DNA of 64,000 nucleotides from Streptomyces sp. NBC_01304 (GCF_035975855.1 NZ_CP109055.1:6696001-6760000), one strand, 5' to 3'; shown: positions 40,861 to 49,912, numbered from the stretch's first letter. Numbers and translations: made by a program. Notes: generated by a model from the sequence alone, not told the origin.

Positions 40861-42338
40861 GCGGCACCAACGGCTACGGCAATGGCGCGGGCGACGGTCC
40901 TGGGTACGGCGGTTGGGAGCCCACCCCGCAGGGCGACTACGACGCCGAGGCCACGGCCTTCGTCCGCCTCCCGGAGGGGATGATGGACGGCCTCGCGGAC
41001 TTCGAGGAGGACACCTCGCGGGCCCCGGGGTCTTCGCCGCTCGCGGCCCCCGGCAGCGGCTTCGTACCGCCGCAGATCTCGCAGATCTCGGTGTCGCCGG
41101 GTGCGGCCACGGATCCCGCGGCGACCGGCACCTTCGTGATCCCCCACTTCGACGCGCCGCAGGCCGCCGCGGCCCCGGCCGTGCAGTGGCCCGAGCCCAA
41201 CGCACCGCAGCCGCCCGCGCCCGAGGTGCACGACCCGGGGGCCACGGGGCAGTGGTCGTTCTCGCAGACCCCCGCGGCCGCCGCGTCCGCCGGGTCCGGG
41301 CACTCGAACGTGACCGGGCAGTGGTCGATTCCGCTCGCCGATGGTGATCTCCCGGACGAATCGGGCGAGTTCACTCAATCCTCGCTGGTCGAGCAGTGGG
41401 GCGGGAACGCCCCGGCGACGCTCCCCGGGGGTGCTCCGGCACCTTGGGCGGAGGCGTTGGCGGCGGAGCAGCAGGTCGAGGAGGCCCTGGCTCCGGAGCC
41501 GGCCCCGGAGACGGAGCCGGAGCCGGAGCTGTCGACTGAGGCTGGCGCCACGGGCGAGGCTCCTGAAGTCGAGCAAGAGCCCGCGCCCGCGTCCGCAGCC
41601 GAAGAACCCAGCCTGGAGTCGGACTCGGACCTGGAGTCGCCGGCACCGGCCGAGCAGGCCGAGCCGGCCGAGGAGAGCGCCCCGGTCTTCCACGACGAGC
41701 ACCCCCTCGCCTCGTACGTCCTGCGTGTGAACGGCGCGGACCGGCCCGTCACCGACGCCTGGATCGGCGAATCGCTGCTCTACGTCCTGCGCGAGCGCCT
41801 CGGCCTCGCCGGCGCCAAGGACGGCTGCTCACAGGGCGAGTGCGGGGCCTGCGCGGTGCAGGTCGACGGCCGCCTCGTCGCCTCCTGCCTGGTCCCGGCG
41901 GCGACCGCCGCGGGCAGCGAAGTGCGTACGGTCGAGGGCCTGGCCACCGACGGACAGCCCTCCGACGTGCAGCGCGCCCTGTCCTGCAGCAGCGCCGTCC
42001 AGTGCGGTTTCTGCATCCCGGGGATGGCGATGACCGTGCACGACCTCCTTGAGGGCAATCCGGCCCCGACCGAGCGCGAGACCCGCCAGGCGCTCTGCGG
42101 CAACCTGTGCCGCTGCTCCGGCTACCAGGGGGTCCTGGACGCCGTACGCGACGTGGTGGCGGAACGCGAGGCGTCGGCGTCATCCGCCGACGAGGCCAAG
42201 CAGGCTTCGGACGACACGGCCCGCATCCCGCACCAGGCGCGCCCCGGCGCCGGCGGCATCAACCCCGAGCACTACCCGCAGAACCCGCAGAACCCGCAGA
42301 ACCCGCAGGACTATCCGCAGGACGGAGGCCTGGCGTGA
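40857..42338 (+). CDS. 2Fe-2S subunit of xanthine dehydrogenase-type enzyme with long disordered N-terminus
   Basis: 493 aa, GTG start overlapping the previous stop (GTGA). Only about residues 283-440 are the normal subunit: a plant-type ferredoxin cluster (CSQGECGACAVQVDGRLVAS, then C) and the second cluster (CGFCIPGM ... CGNLCRCSGYQG). The first about 280 residues are low-complexity Pro/Ala/Glu/Ser sequence with four related motifs: TGTF (90), TGQW (130), TGQW (153), SGEF (169). The C-terminus ends in a PQN repeat. The family is usually about 160-200 aa. The extension is in frame, has the same GC bias and no internal start with a good ribosome-binding site, so it is probably real; it may target or tether the enzyme. 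Confidence 0.88.
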   Translation: MSGTNGYGNGAGDGPGYGGWEPTPQGDYDAEATAFVRLPEGMMDGLADFEEDTSRAPGSSPLAAPGSGFVPPQISQISVSPGAATDPAATGTFVIPHFDAPQAAAAPAVQWPEPNAPQPPAPEVHDPGATGQWSFSQTPAAAASAGSGHSNVTGQWSIPLADGDLPDESGEFTQSSLVEQWGGNAPATLPGGAPAPWAEALAAEQQVEEALAPEPAPETEPEPELSTEAGATGEAPEVEQEPAPASAAEEPSLESDSDLESPAPAEQAEPAEESAPVFHDEHPLASYVLRVNGADRPVTDAWIGESLLYVLRERLGLAGAKDGCSQGECGACAVQVDGRLVASCLVPAATAAGSEVRTVEGLATDGQPSDVQRALSCSSAVQCGFCIPGMAMTVHDLLEGNPAPTERETRQALCGNLCRCSGYQGVLDAVRDVVAEREASASSADEAKQASDDTARIPHQARPGAGGINPEHYPQNPQNPQNPQDYPQDGGLA

Positions 42339-44653
42339 GCAACGAAGCCGCCACCGCGACCACCTCACCGACCGCCTCCCCGCCGGCCGCACCGGAACAG
42401 CCCGCGCACGGCATCGGCAGTTCGCTGCCGCCCCTGGACTCCCAGGCGAAGACGGAGGGCACCTTCCCGTACGCCTCCGACCTGTGGGCCGAGGGCCTGT
42501 TGTGGGCGGCCGTCCTGCGCTCCCCGCACGCGCACGCGCGCATCGTCGCGATCGACACCAAGGACGCGGCCGCGATGCCGGGCGTCCGCGCGGTGGTCAC
42601 GCACGAGGACGTCCCCGGCGACGCGGCCCACGGCCGCCGCATCGCGGACCGTCCGGTTTTCGCTTCTGTGCTGGTACGCCACCACGGGGAGCCCATCGCC
42701 GCGGTCGCCGCCGACCACCCCGACACGGCCCGCATGGCGGCCGCCGCGATCGTCGTCGAGTACGAGGTGCTTGACCCGGTCACGGACCCCGAACAGGCCT
42801 TCGCCGCCGAACCGTTGCACCCCGACGGCAACCTCATCCGCCACATCCCGCTCCGCTACGGCGACCCCGAGGCCGCCGGCGAGGTCGTGGTGGAGGGCCT
42901 CTACCGCATCGGCCGCCAGGACCCGGCCCCGATCGGCGCGGAGGCGGGCCTCGCCGTGCCCCGCCCGGACGGCGGCGTGGAGCTCTACGTCGCTTCGACG
43001 GACCCGCACGCGGACCGCGACATGGCCGCGGCCTGCTACGGCCTGGAGCAGGACCGCGTAAAGGTCGTGGTCACGGGCGTACCCGGCGCCACCGCCGACC
43101 GCGAGGACCCCAGCTTCCAACTCCCCCTGGGCTTGCTGGCGTTGAAGACCGGCTGCCCGGTCAAGCTGACGGCGACGCGCGAGGAGTCCTTCCTCGGGCA
43201 TGCGCACCGGCATCCCACTCTTCTTCGGTACCGCCACCATGCGGACGCCGAAGGGCGGTTGGTGAAGGTCGAGGCGCAGATCCTGCTGGACGCGGGCGCG
43301 TACGCGGATGCTTCGTCGGAGTCGCTGGCGGCCGCGGTCTCGTTCGCCTGTGGCCCGTACGTCGTCCCGCACGCCTTTGTCGAAGGCTGGGCGGTCCGCA
43401 CGAACAACCCGCCCTCGGGTCACGTACGGGGCGAGGGCGCTCTCCAGGTCTGCGCGGCCTACGAGGCCCAGATGGACAAGCTGGCGGCGAAGCTGGGGGT
43501 GGACCCGGCGGAGCTGCGGCTTCGTAATGTGCTGGCCACGGGCGACATCCTGCCGACCGGACAGACGGTGACTTGTCCCGCCCCGGTCGCCGAACTGCTG
43601 CGTTCTGTACGGGACTTCCCGCTCCCCGAGCTGCCGAAGGACACTCCCGAGGAGGAGTGGCTGCTGCCGGGCGGCCCGGAGGGCGCGGGCGAACCGGGAG
43701 CGATCCGCAGGGGCGTCGGCTACGCACTCGGCATGGTGCACATGCTGGGCGCGGAGGGCGCCGACGAGGTCTCGACGGCCACGGTGAAGGTCCAGGACGG
43801 CGTGGCGACGGTGATCTGCGCGGCGGTGGACGCGGGGCAGGGCTTCTCCACCTTGGCCCGGCAGATCGTGCAGGAGACGCTGGGCCTGGAAGAAGTCCAC
43901 GTCGCGTCCGTGGACACGGACCAGCCGCCGGCCGGGCCTTCGTGCCGTGGCCGCCACACGTGGGTTTCGGGAGGCGCTGTCGAGCGGGCGGCAAAGATGG
44001 TCCGCACTCAGCTGCTCCAGCCGCTGGCGGCCAAGTTCGGAATGTCGACGGAGCTTCTCCAGATCGTCGACGGCAAGATCACGTCGTACGACGGTGTCCT
44101 GTCGACGACTGTCACTGAGGCGATGGACGGCAAGGAGCTCTGGGCCACGGCTCAGTGCAGGCCGCATCCGACGGAGCCGCTGGACGACACCGGGCAGGGC
44201 GACGCTTTCGTCGGGCTCGCCTTCTGCGCGATTCGGGCTGTCGTCGACGTGGACGTCGAGCTCGGCTCAATTCGCGTGGTGGAGCTGGCTGTTGCGCAGG
44301 ATGTGGGCCGCGTGCTCAATCCGGTGCAGCTGGCCGCTCGGATCGAGGCCGGCGTCACGCAGGGCGTGGGGGCGGCGCTGATGGAGAACCTCCGGACGCC
44401 GCAGGGGTTGGTGCGGCACCCCGACCTGACGGGCTACGCCCTGCCGACGTCGCTGGACGCCCCGGAAATTCGCATCGTGAAGCTCGTCGAGGAGCGGGAC
44501 GTGGTGGCGCCCTTCGGCGCGAAGCCGGCTTCGGCCGCACCCGTGGTGACTTCGCCTGCGGCGGTGGCGGGGGCGGTGCGGGCGGCTACTGGGCGGCCGG
44601 TCAATCGGTTGCCTATTCGGCCGCAGGCTGCGGTGGCTGTCGCGGGCTCGTGA
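42335..44653 (+). CDS. Molybdopterin-binding subunit of xanthine dehydrogenase-type enzyme
   Basis: 772 aa, GTG start overlapping the Fe-S gene stop. Aldehyde oxidase/xanthine dehydrogenase a/b hammerhead domain (AKTEGTFPYASDLWAEGLLW and AVLRSPHAHARIVAIDT), then the molybdopterin domain with RGEGALQVCAAYEAQMDKLA, VDAGQGFSTLARQIVQETLG and GVTQGVGAALMENL, where the catalytic glutamate region lies. The three subunits form a hydroxylase acting on a purine or another N-heterocycle; the substrate is not readable. Gene order FAD - FeS - Mo follows the CoxM-CoxS-CoxL pattern. The stop codon starts a 37-bp tandem duplication. Confidence 0.92.
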   Translation: MSNEAATATTSPTASPPAAPEQPAHGIGSSLPPLDSQAKTEGTFPYASDLWAEGLLWAAVLRSPHAHARIVAIDTKDAAAMPGVRAVVTHEDVPGDAAHGRRIADRPVFASVLVRHHGEPIAAVAADHPDTARMAAAAIVVEYEVLDPVTDPEQAFAAEPLHPDGNLIRHIPLRYGDPEAAGEVVVEGLYRIGRQDPAPIGAEAGLAVPRPDGGVELYVASTDPHADRDMAAACYGLEQDRVKVVVTGVPGATADREDPSFQLPLGLLALKTGCPVKLTATREESFLGHAHRHPTLLRYRHHADAEGRLVKVEAQILLDAGAYADASSESLAAAVSFACGPYVVPHAFVEGWAVRTNNPPSGHVRGEGALQVCAAYEAQMDKLAAKLGVDPAELRLRNVLATGDILPTGQTVTCPAPVAELLRSVRDFPLPELPKDTPEEEWLLPGGPEGAGEPGAIRRGVGYALGMVHMLGAEGADEVSTATVKVQDGVATVICAAVDAGQGFSTLARQIVQETLGLEEVHVASVDTDQPPAGPSCRGRHTWVSGGAVERAAKMVRTQLLQPLAAKFGMSTELLQIVDGKITSYDGVLSTTVTEAMDGKELWATAQCRPHPTEPLDDTGQGDAFVGLAFCAIRAVVDVDVELGSIRVVELAVAQDVGRVLNPVQLAARIEAGVTQGVGAALMENLRTPQGLVRHPDLTGYALPTSLDAPEIRIVKLVEERDVVAPFGAKPASAAPVVTSPAAVAGAVRAATGRPVNRLPIRPQAAVAVAGS

Positions 44654-44724
44654 TGGCCTGTTGGGCTGCGGACAGGTGAGTACCTGGTGATGGTCTGTTG
44701 GGCCGCGGACAGTTGAGTACCTGG
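44651..44724 (+). repeat. 37-bp tandem duplication that includes the stop codon
   Basis: Units 44651-44687 and 44688-44724 differ at three positions. Unit 1 starts with the TGA stop of the molybdopterin-subunit gene, so the stop has been copied downstream. Confidence 0.9.
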
Positions 44725-44763
44725 ATGAGTACGCGGACCGATGTTCCGTTCGTTCTCATCGAG

Positions 44764-44769
44764 TTAACT
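44764..44769 (+). promoter_or_regulatory. -10 box for leaderless small membrane protein
   Basis: TTAACT ends 8 bases before the ATG at 44777; no ribosome-binding site. Confidence 0.35.
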
Positions 44770-44776
44770 GGCCCGT

Positions 44777-45154
44777 ATGCCTGAGAACGCGACCGAAGTG
44801 GCCGACCTGGAGAGCTCGCCCGACGACCCGATTCCGCGCGCCTGGCTCGCCCCGCTGCTCTCCACCGTGGTCACGCTCCCGCTGGCGTGCTTCGCCTACA
44901 TCGTCGTCGCCTTCTCGGCGATGGCTTGCGATTCCTGCTCCGACGCGGACAGTGAGCGCTTCGAGTCCAGTTGGGACATCGCCTTCCCGGTCTACGGGCT
45001 TGGCCACGTGGTGACGCTCGGGCTCCTGATCGCCGGCTGGACCGTTCCCGCGCAATTGCGTTACAGGGGGCGGCGCGTGGCCTTCGCCTGGTTGGCGCCG
45101 CTCTCCCTCGTTGCGCTGTATCTGGTCTTTTGGGGTCTGCTCGACTTGCCGTGA
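44777..45154 (+). CDS. Small hypothetical membrane protein (three TM segments)
   Basis: 125 aa. A polar acidic N-terminus is followed by three hydrophobic segments: LAPLLSTVVTLPLACFAYIV (about 24-47), a segment around FPVYGLGHVVTLGLLIAGW, and FAWLAPLSLVALYLVFWGLL. A cysteine-containing loop (ACDSCSDADSERF) lies between the first two. No family recognised. It converges with the next gene. Confidence 0.6.
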   Translation: MPENATEVADLESSPDDPIPRAWLAPLLSTVVTLPLACFAYIVVAFSAMACDSCSDADSERFESSWDIAFPVYGLGHVVTLGLLIAGWTVPAQLRYRGRRVAFAWLAPLSLVALYLVFWGLLDLP

Positions 45155-45197
45155 CGCTGTCTGAGCTGGCCGAGCGGTGCGATTGGCCCGACGATGC

Positions 45198-45500
45198 CTA
45201 CGGCACCATCCGCTCCACCGCGTCCTTGGCATCCTTCAAGCCGGCTCCCGTCAGCTCCCGGTACAGCTTGATCGCCGGGATCTTCTTGCCCGCCTGCGCG
45301 AGGGCGATCACTTCGGAGTAGGGCCCGTCAGGGGAGGCGTCGAAGCCATCGACAGGCATGTCGATGCCCAGGTGGCCGAGGATGTGGTCGACCTTCCCCT
45401 CGATCCTGGCCATGGTCCGATGGGTCTGCTTGATCTTGGTCTCGAGGAACCCGTACATCACAACAAGGGCCAAGAGCATCAGGTATACGGCGAATTCCAT
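45198..45500 (-). CDS. Membrane-tethered ribosomal L7/L12-like C-terminal domain protein
   Basis: 100 aa from the ATG at 45500; a GTG seven codons upstream is possible. One transmembrane helix at the N-terminus (FAVYLMLLALVVMYGFLETK), a helical linker (HRTMARIEGKVDHILGHL), then a domain resembling the C-terminal fold of ribosomal protein L7/L12: EVIALAQAGKKIPAIKLYRE and GAGLKDAKDAVERM. Such proteins are common in Streptomyces, of unknown function. It lies 31 bp downstream of a kinase gene on the same strand and may be in its operon. Confidence 0.7.
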   Translation of the reverse strand: MEFAVYLMLLALVVMYGFLETKIKQTHRTMARIEGKVDHILGHLGIDMPVDGFDASPDGPYSEVIALAQAGKKIPAIKLYRELTGAGLKDAKDAVERMVP

Positions 45501-45531
45501 GCGGGTGAGCCTAGAGGGCACGCTGATGCGA

Positions 45532-47616
45532 TCAGAACACCGGTAGTGCGAGGAGCTCAGTGCCGTTGCGCACGAAGAGGCGGTTGCCGTCGCCCACCAC
45601 CCAGTAGCGTCCTGCGTCCTTGACCAAGGGGTACGTCCAGACCTTCTTACCGCTGTCGTGGCTGAAGGCCCACAGCTGGAAGCCCGAGTCCCCCGAGCTC
45701 ATCGCGCACACGGTGTCGCCCTGGAACGCGAGCGGACTGTAGGTGAAGTTCGCCTGCGAGGACTCCCACTCCGCGTCCCCGCCCTTGAGACGGTAGGCGT
45801 CGATGTTGAGGCCTTCGGTGACGTAGATGGAGCGACCCCGGATGATCGGCGGGCCGGCCGCGCGCAGTTTGCCCTCGGTGATTTTGCCGGTTGCCCAGTG
45901 CTCGTTGCCGTCGGCCAGGTTGCGTGCGGTCAGGACCCTGCCGTTGATGTACACGACGTTGCCTTCGATCACCGGGACGAGGACCGTCTCGTCGATCGTC
46001 TCCTGGCCGCTGAACTTCCACTTCTGCTCGCCCGTTCCCGAATCGAAGGCGACCACGTCCCCGGCGTGCGTGGCGACCACCAGCCGATCCCGCGCCGCGG
46101 CGCCCACGGGCCGTTGCTTGCCGCCCTGGCTGTCGAGATCGATGGTGGTCTTGACCGTCCACACGATCTTCCCGGTGTAGCGGCTGATGCTGCGCAGGCG
46201 GCCGCTCCTGGTGGCGACGTACACCGCGTTGTCGTCGGCGGCCACCAGCGATCTGGCCTCCGCGGGGGCCGTCCATCTGGGCTCCCCGCTGGAGGCGACG
46301 TACGTCCGGAGCGTGCCCTTCGTGTCGATCGCCGCGATGAGGGCGTCCGACAGCGACAGGTATCCCGCCGTCATGTCGATGTCCTTCGCCTGCCACCGGC
46401 GCTTGCCGTCCACCACGTCGTACGCGGCGATGCCCCCGCCTTTCGGGCCGGCGATGACGACATCGCGTACGGCAAGGGGGCCCGGTGACTTCTCAGTGAA
46501 GGCTTCACGGGTCTGCCACAGAGGAGCGGGCGGTTTGCCGCCCGCAGCCGCAACCACCCGGGCCTGCGGGGTCTTTGCCGCAGGGGGAAGGGCGAAGGGA
46601 TCGTCCTCCTTGCGCCCGCGCAGCCACCAGGCAGCCGTTCCGCCGCCTGCCGCGAGCACCGTGCCGCCGACCGCGAAGGTGGTGATCAGACGGCGGCGCG
46701 ACAGAGGGCGGCCGGAGCCGGGCCCCGAGACGACCGTGGTCAGTTGCTGAACGGTACGTTCCCGCTTCTTGATGTCCTGGGCCAACGGGCCGTGCCGCCA
46801 GATGCGTTCGGCCCCGCGCGGCGGCGCGAAGGCGTGCGTGATTTGGTCGGGAGTGGGACGGAACGCCGGCTCCTTGCCGAGGCAGGGCGCGATGAGCGAC
46901 CGGAGCTCTTCCGGGACGTGGCCCAACTCAGGCTCACCATGCACGACTTCGTACTGCACCGCGGCGACATGGCCGCCGTCGAAGGCTCTGGCCCCGGTAG
47001 CCGCGTACACCAGGACCGCGCCGAGCGAGAACACATCGGCGGGGGCGCCGACCCGCTGGCCGAGGACCTGTTCGGGGGCGCCGTAACCGGGAGTGATGGG
47101 GATTTGGCCCGTGGTGGTGAGGGTGAGGCCGTGCTCAGGGCGGGCGATGCCGAAGTCGATGACGCGCGGCCCGGTCGAAGTCAGCACGATGTTGGCGGGC
47201 TTGAGGTCGCGGTGGACCAGGCCCAGGGCATGGATGTCCGTCAGGGTTCCGGCGATTCCGGCGGCCAGTGCGCGCACGGCGGGCTCGTCGAGTGCCCCGT
47301 ACGACTCCACGGCCTCGTCGAGCGTCGGGCCGGTCAGGAACTCGGTGGCGATCCAGGGACGCCCGCCCTCGGTCTGCGCACCCAGGACGCGGGCCACTCC
47401 GGGGCTGACGACGGCCTGGGCCATCTCGGCCTCGCGGACGAAGCGTTGGGCGAGGTGCTGGTCCTGGGTGAGCTCGGGCCGGAGCACCTTCACCGCGGCT
47501 TTGTTCCCCTCGGCGTCCTGCCCGAAGTACACCTTGCCCATGCCGCCTTCGCCCAGCACGCCGAGGAGGCGGTACGGGCCGAGGCGGAGCGGATCGCCGG
47601 TGCCGAGCGGGTTCAT
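45532..47616 (-). CDS. Ser/Thr protein kinase with extracellular PQQ-type beta-propeller (kinase B)
   Basis: 694 aa from the ATG at 47616. N-terminal kinase domain: LLGVLGEGGMGKVYFG, AAVKVLRPEL, HRDLKPANIVL (about 135), DFGIARPE and GYGAPEQV, all catalytic residues present. A juxtamembrane basic patch (RRRLITTFAV) and a TM helix (about 310-330) lead to about 350 residues of PQQ/BamB-like repeats, with alternating motifs such as YDVVDGKRRW, ASSGEPRW, RYTGKIVW, DSGTGEQKW, LADGNEHW. The propeller probably binds a ligand or wall component outside. Its start codon overlaps the stop of a 21-codon mini-ORF (ATGA). Last kinase of a minus-strand operon. Confidence 0.9.
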   Translation of the reverse strand: MNPLGTGDPLRLGPYRLLGVLGEGGMGKVYFGQDAEGNKAAVKVLRPELTQDQHLAQRFVREAEMAQAVVSPGVARVLGAQTEGGRPWIATEFLTGPTLDEAVESYGALDEPAVRALAAGIAGTLTDIHALGLVHRDLKPANIVLTSTGPRVIDFGIARPEHGLTLTTTGQIPITPGYGAPEQVLGQRVGAPADVFSLGAVLVYAATGARAFDGGHVAAVQYEVVHGEPELGHVPEELRSLIAPCLGKEPAFRPTPDQITHAFAPPRGAERIWRHGPLAQDIKKRERTVQQLTTVVSGPGSGRPLSRRRLITTFAVGGTVLAAGGGTAAWWLRGRKEDDPFALPPAAKTPQARVVAAAGGKPPAPLWQTREAFTEKSPGPLAVRDVVIAGPKGGGIAAYDVVDGKRRWQAKDIDMTAGYLSLSDALIAAIDTKGTLRTYVASSGEPRWTAPAEARSLVAADDNAVYVATRSGRLRSISRYTGKIVWTVKTTIDLDSQGGKQRPVGAAARDRLVVATHAGDVVAFDSGTGEQKWKFSGQETIDETVLVPVIEGNVVYINGRVLTARNLADGNEHWATGKITEGKLRAAGPPIIRGRSIYVTEGLNIDAYRLKGGDAEWESSQANFTYSPLAFQGDTVCAMSSGDSGFQLWAFSHDSGKKVWTYPLVKDAGRYWVVGDGNRLFVRNGTELLALPVF

Positions 47617-47678
47617 GCGAAGACTGCCTTCTGTCGGTTCACCTGGGTCACTTGGGTCAGCTGGTTCATCTGGGTCAT
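47613..47678 (-). CDS. 21-codon mini-ORF coupling two kinase genes
   Basis: ATG at 47678 overlaps the stop of the upstream kinase gene (AAATGA), and its own TGA (47615-47613) overlaps the ATG of the downstream kinase gene (CATGAA). The predicted peptide begins MTQMNQLTQVTQVN. The DNA is five imperfect 9-bp repeats of the type (A/C/G)TGA(A/C)CCA(A/G) followed by 18 unrelated bases. Ribosomes ending the first kinase could restart here and again at the second, giving coupling without a ribosome-binding site. The peptide itself may have no function. Confidence 0.5.
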   Translation of the reverse strand: MTQMNQLTQVTQVNRQKAVFA

Positions 47679-49912
47679 TTGAATTTGTGCTCGTACGCGT
47701 CGAGGAAGCCATCGCCCAGGGCAAGGACACGCTCGGGGATGCCGGACTGCGCGAACAGGCGGGTTCCGGCGGCTTGGTAGGGCCGGACGGCGTCGCCGGA
47801 GCGGTCCTTCAGGATGCGGATCTGCCCCAGGTCCTTGCTGTAGCTGTAGACGTAGCCGTATATGGTGAGGGGTGGAGCGGTGAGGTCGGCCTTGGCTCCC
47901 TGGTTGCCCTTCTCCCGCCAGACCTCCTTCCCGTTGTAGAGGTCGACGGCTATGACGCCGACTCCCTCCTCCACGGCGAACAGGTGCTCCCCGTTCGCCG
48001 GAGGGCCGGTGCGGGCCCGCCCTTTGCCGGCGTTCCACCCCTCGCGGCCGTCCTCCAGGTCGAGAGCGCGTAGCGGCCCGGTCGGGGGGAAGACCTGGCT
48101 GAGATCCACGGCCAGCAGCCCGCGCAACCGTTCCGGGTCGGGAGCCTCGATCACTTGCTCCCAGCGGAGCTTGCCCGAGCGGTTGTCGCGCACCGAGATT
48201 TTCACCTTGCCGTCCGACCTCTCCTGGAGCAGCACCAGGTACGCGGCGGTGATCCGGGCGTCGAGGAAATGCAGCCGGCGTGAGGAGGCCGGCCGCTTCG
48301 GGAGTGGATGGCGCCAGAGGATCTTGCGCTTCTTGGCGTGGACGGCCAGCAGTGACCAGGACTGGTCCGGGCCGAAGCCGATGCCCTCCGTGGACTGCTC
48401 GCCCCGGCCCGCCGCGAGGTAGAGGACGTCGTCCGCGGCGCACAGCAACTGGGTCCCGGGCAGGCCCCCGTTGAAGTCCGGGTACTCGGCCGCGGGCGAC
48501 GCGGCCTCACCGGAGACGGGATCCACCGACTGGATGCGCAGCGGGCCGTTCTCACCCGCCGGTGACTCATTGGTGTGCAGGAGCGTCTCGGCCTTGGACG
48601 ACTCACCTATGACCTCGGCGACACACTGGTGGGCCGGAGCCTTGCTGAGGCCGTCGAACTCCACGCCGCCCCGCTCGGAGTCGTACAGCCGCACTCCCTT
48701 GCTGTCGGAGATCCCGACGAATCCGGCGCTGAAGGCGAAAGGGAAGGACGGCACGAGCGCGTCCTTCGCTTCGGTGATCGGGACCTGCCACAAGCGGTCC
48801 GGATTGGCGACCGCGCTCGCCTTCGACTTAGGAGCCTTGCTCGGCTTCGCCTCGGGCCCCCCGTCCTTCTGCCGCCCGAACCAAGCCCAAGCCCCGCCCC
48901 CCACCGCGGCCACCCCGAGCGCCGAGGTGCCGCCCACTGTGAGCAGGGTGCGGCGGGTGACGCCGGTGGATACGGAAGTTGCTGCTTGTTGTTCCGCCGT
49001 CATGGGCGGGGCCGGGAGGCGGTGGGGCTGTACGCGCCAGACTTCCGTGGCGCGGTGGCCCATGTCGGTGAGCAAGGGCTCGGGGAGGTGGGCGGTGAAG
49101 TCCGGGTGGCCAGGCGACAGTTGGGCTGCCAGGTCAGAGGTGTTGGGGCGGTCTGCCGGGTCCTTGCTCAGGCAGCGCAGCAGGATCGGGATGAGACCTT
49201 CCGGGGTTCCGGTGAGGTCGGGTTCGGCGTAGCGGACCCGGTAGAGGAGGTCCGCGGGTGCGCCGCCGCCGAACGGGCCGTGGCCCGTGGCCGCGTAGAG
49301 CAGCACTCCTGCGAGAGCGAACACGTCGCCGGCCGGGGTGTGTTCCTGGCCTGTCGCCTGCTCCGGTGACATGAAGGCCGGGGTGCCGGCCGCGGCGCCC
49401 ACGCTGGTGAGGCGTTCGTCGCCGAAGGCGCGGGCGATGCCGAAGTCGATGACCTTGGGGCCGTCGGCGGTGAGCATGATGTTGGAGGGCTTGAGGTCGC
49501 GGTGGACCACGTCCGAGGCGTGCAGCTGGGCGAGGGCCGCGCAGAGCAGGGCGCCGAGGGAGCGTACGGCCGGTTCGGGGAGCGGGCCGGAGAGGTGGAC
49601 GGCGTCGTCGAGGGGCGGGCCGATCACGTACTCCGTGGCCAGCCAGGGGGTTTGGGCCATGGCGTCGGCGTCGAAGACGCGGGCACCGTGGTGGTCGCCG
49701 ATGACGCGGGCAGCGTCGGCCTCCAGGCGGAAGCGGGTACGGAATGTCGTGTCGGCGGCTATTCGCTCGTGCATCGTCTTGAGCGCCGCAGTGCGGCCGG
49801 TGGCCGAGCGGGCCAGGTAGACCGTGCCCATGCCGCCGCTGCCGAGGCGGGCGATGAGGCGGTAGCCGCCGAGCTGCTCGGGGTCGTCGTGCGCGAGCGG
49901 GGCGAACGTCAT
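47675..49912 (-). CDS. Ser/Thr protein kinase with extracellular PQQ-type beta-propeller (kinase A)
   Basis: 745 aa, ATG at 49912, two bases after the stop of the pseudokinase gene. Kinase motifs are intact: LIARLGSGGMGTVYLA, TAALKTMHER, HRDLKPSNIML (about 137), DFGIARAFG and AFMSPEQATG. A TM helix lies at about 320-340 (LLTVGGTSALGVAAVGGGAW). The outside part is a propeller-like repeat domain of about 380 residues. The paralogue downstream shares the architecture but is well diverged, so the duplication is not recent. With pseudokinase and kinase B it likely forms one signalling unit. Confidence 0.9.
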   Translation of the reverse strand: MTFAPLAHDDPEQLGGYRLIARLGSGGMGTVYLARSATGRTAALKTMHERIAADTTFRTRFRLEADAARVIGDHHGARVFDADAMAQTPWLATEYVIGPPLDDAVHLSGPLPEPAVRSLGALLCAALAQLHASDVVHRDLKPSNIMLTADGPKVIDFGIARAFGDERLTSVGAAAGTPAFMSPEQATGQEHTPAGDVFALAGVLLYAATGHGPFGGGAPADLLYRVRYAEPDLTGTPEGLIPILLRCLSKDPADRPNTSDLAAQLSPGHPDFTAHLPEPLLTDMGHRATEVWRVQPHRLPAPPMTAEQQAATSVSTGVTRRTLLTVGGTSALGVAAVGGGAWAWFGRQKDGGPEAKPSKAPKSKASAVANPDRLWQVPITEAKDALVPSFPFAFSAGFVGISDSKGVRLYDSERGGVEFDGLSKAPAHQCVAEVIGESSKAETLLHTNESPAGENGPLRIQSVDPVSGEAASPAAEYPDFNGGLPGTQLLCAADDVLYLAAGRGEQSTEGIGFGPDQSWSLLAVHAKKRKILWRHPLPKRPASSRRLHFLDARITAAYLVLLQERSDGKVKISVRDNRSGKLRWEQVIEAPDPERLRGLLAVDLSQVFPPTGPLRALDLEDGREGWNAGKGRARTGPPANGEHLFAVEEGVGVIAVDLYNGKEVWREKGNQGAKADLTAPPLTIYGYVYSYSKDLGQIRILKDRSGDAVRPYQAAGTRLFAQSGIPERVLALGDGFLDAYEHKFK

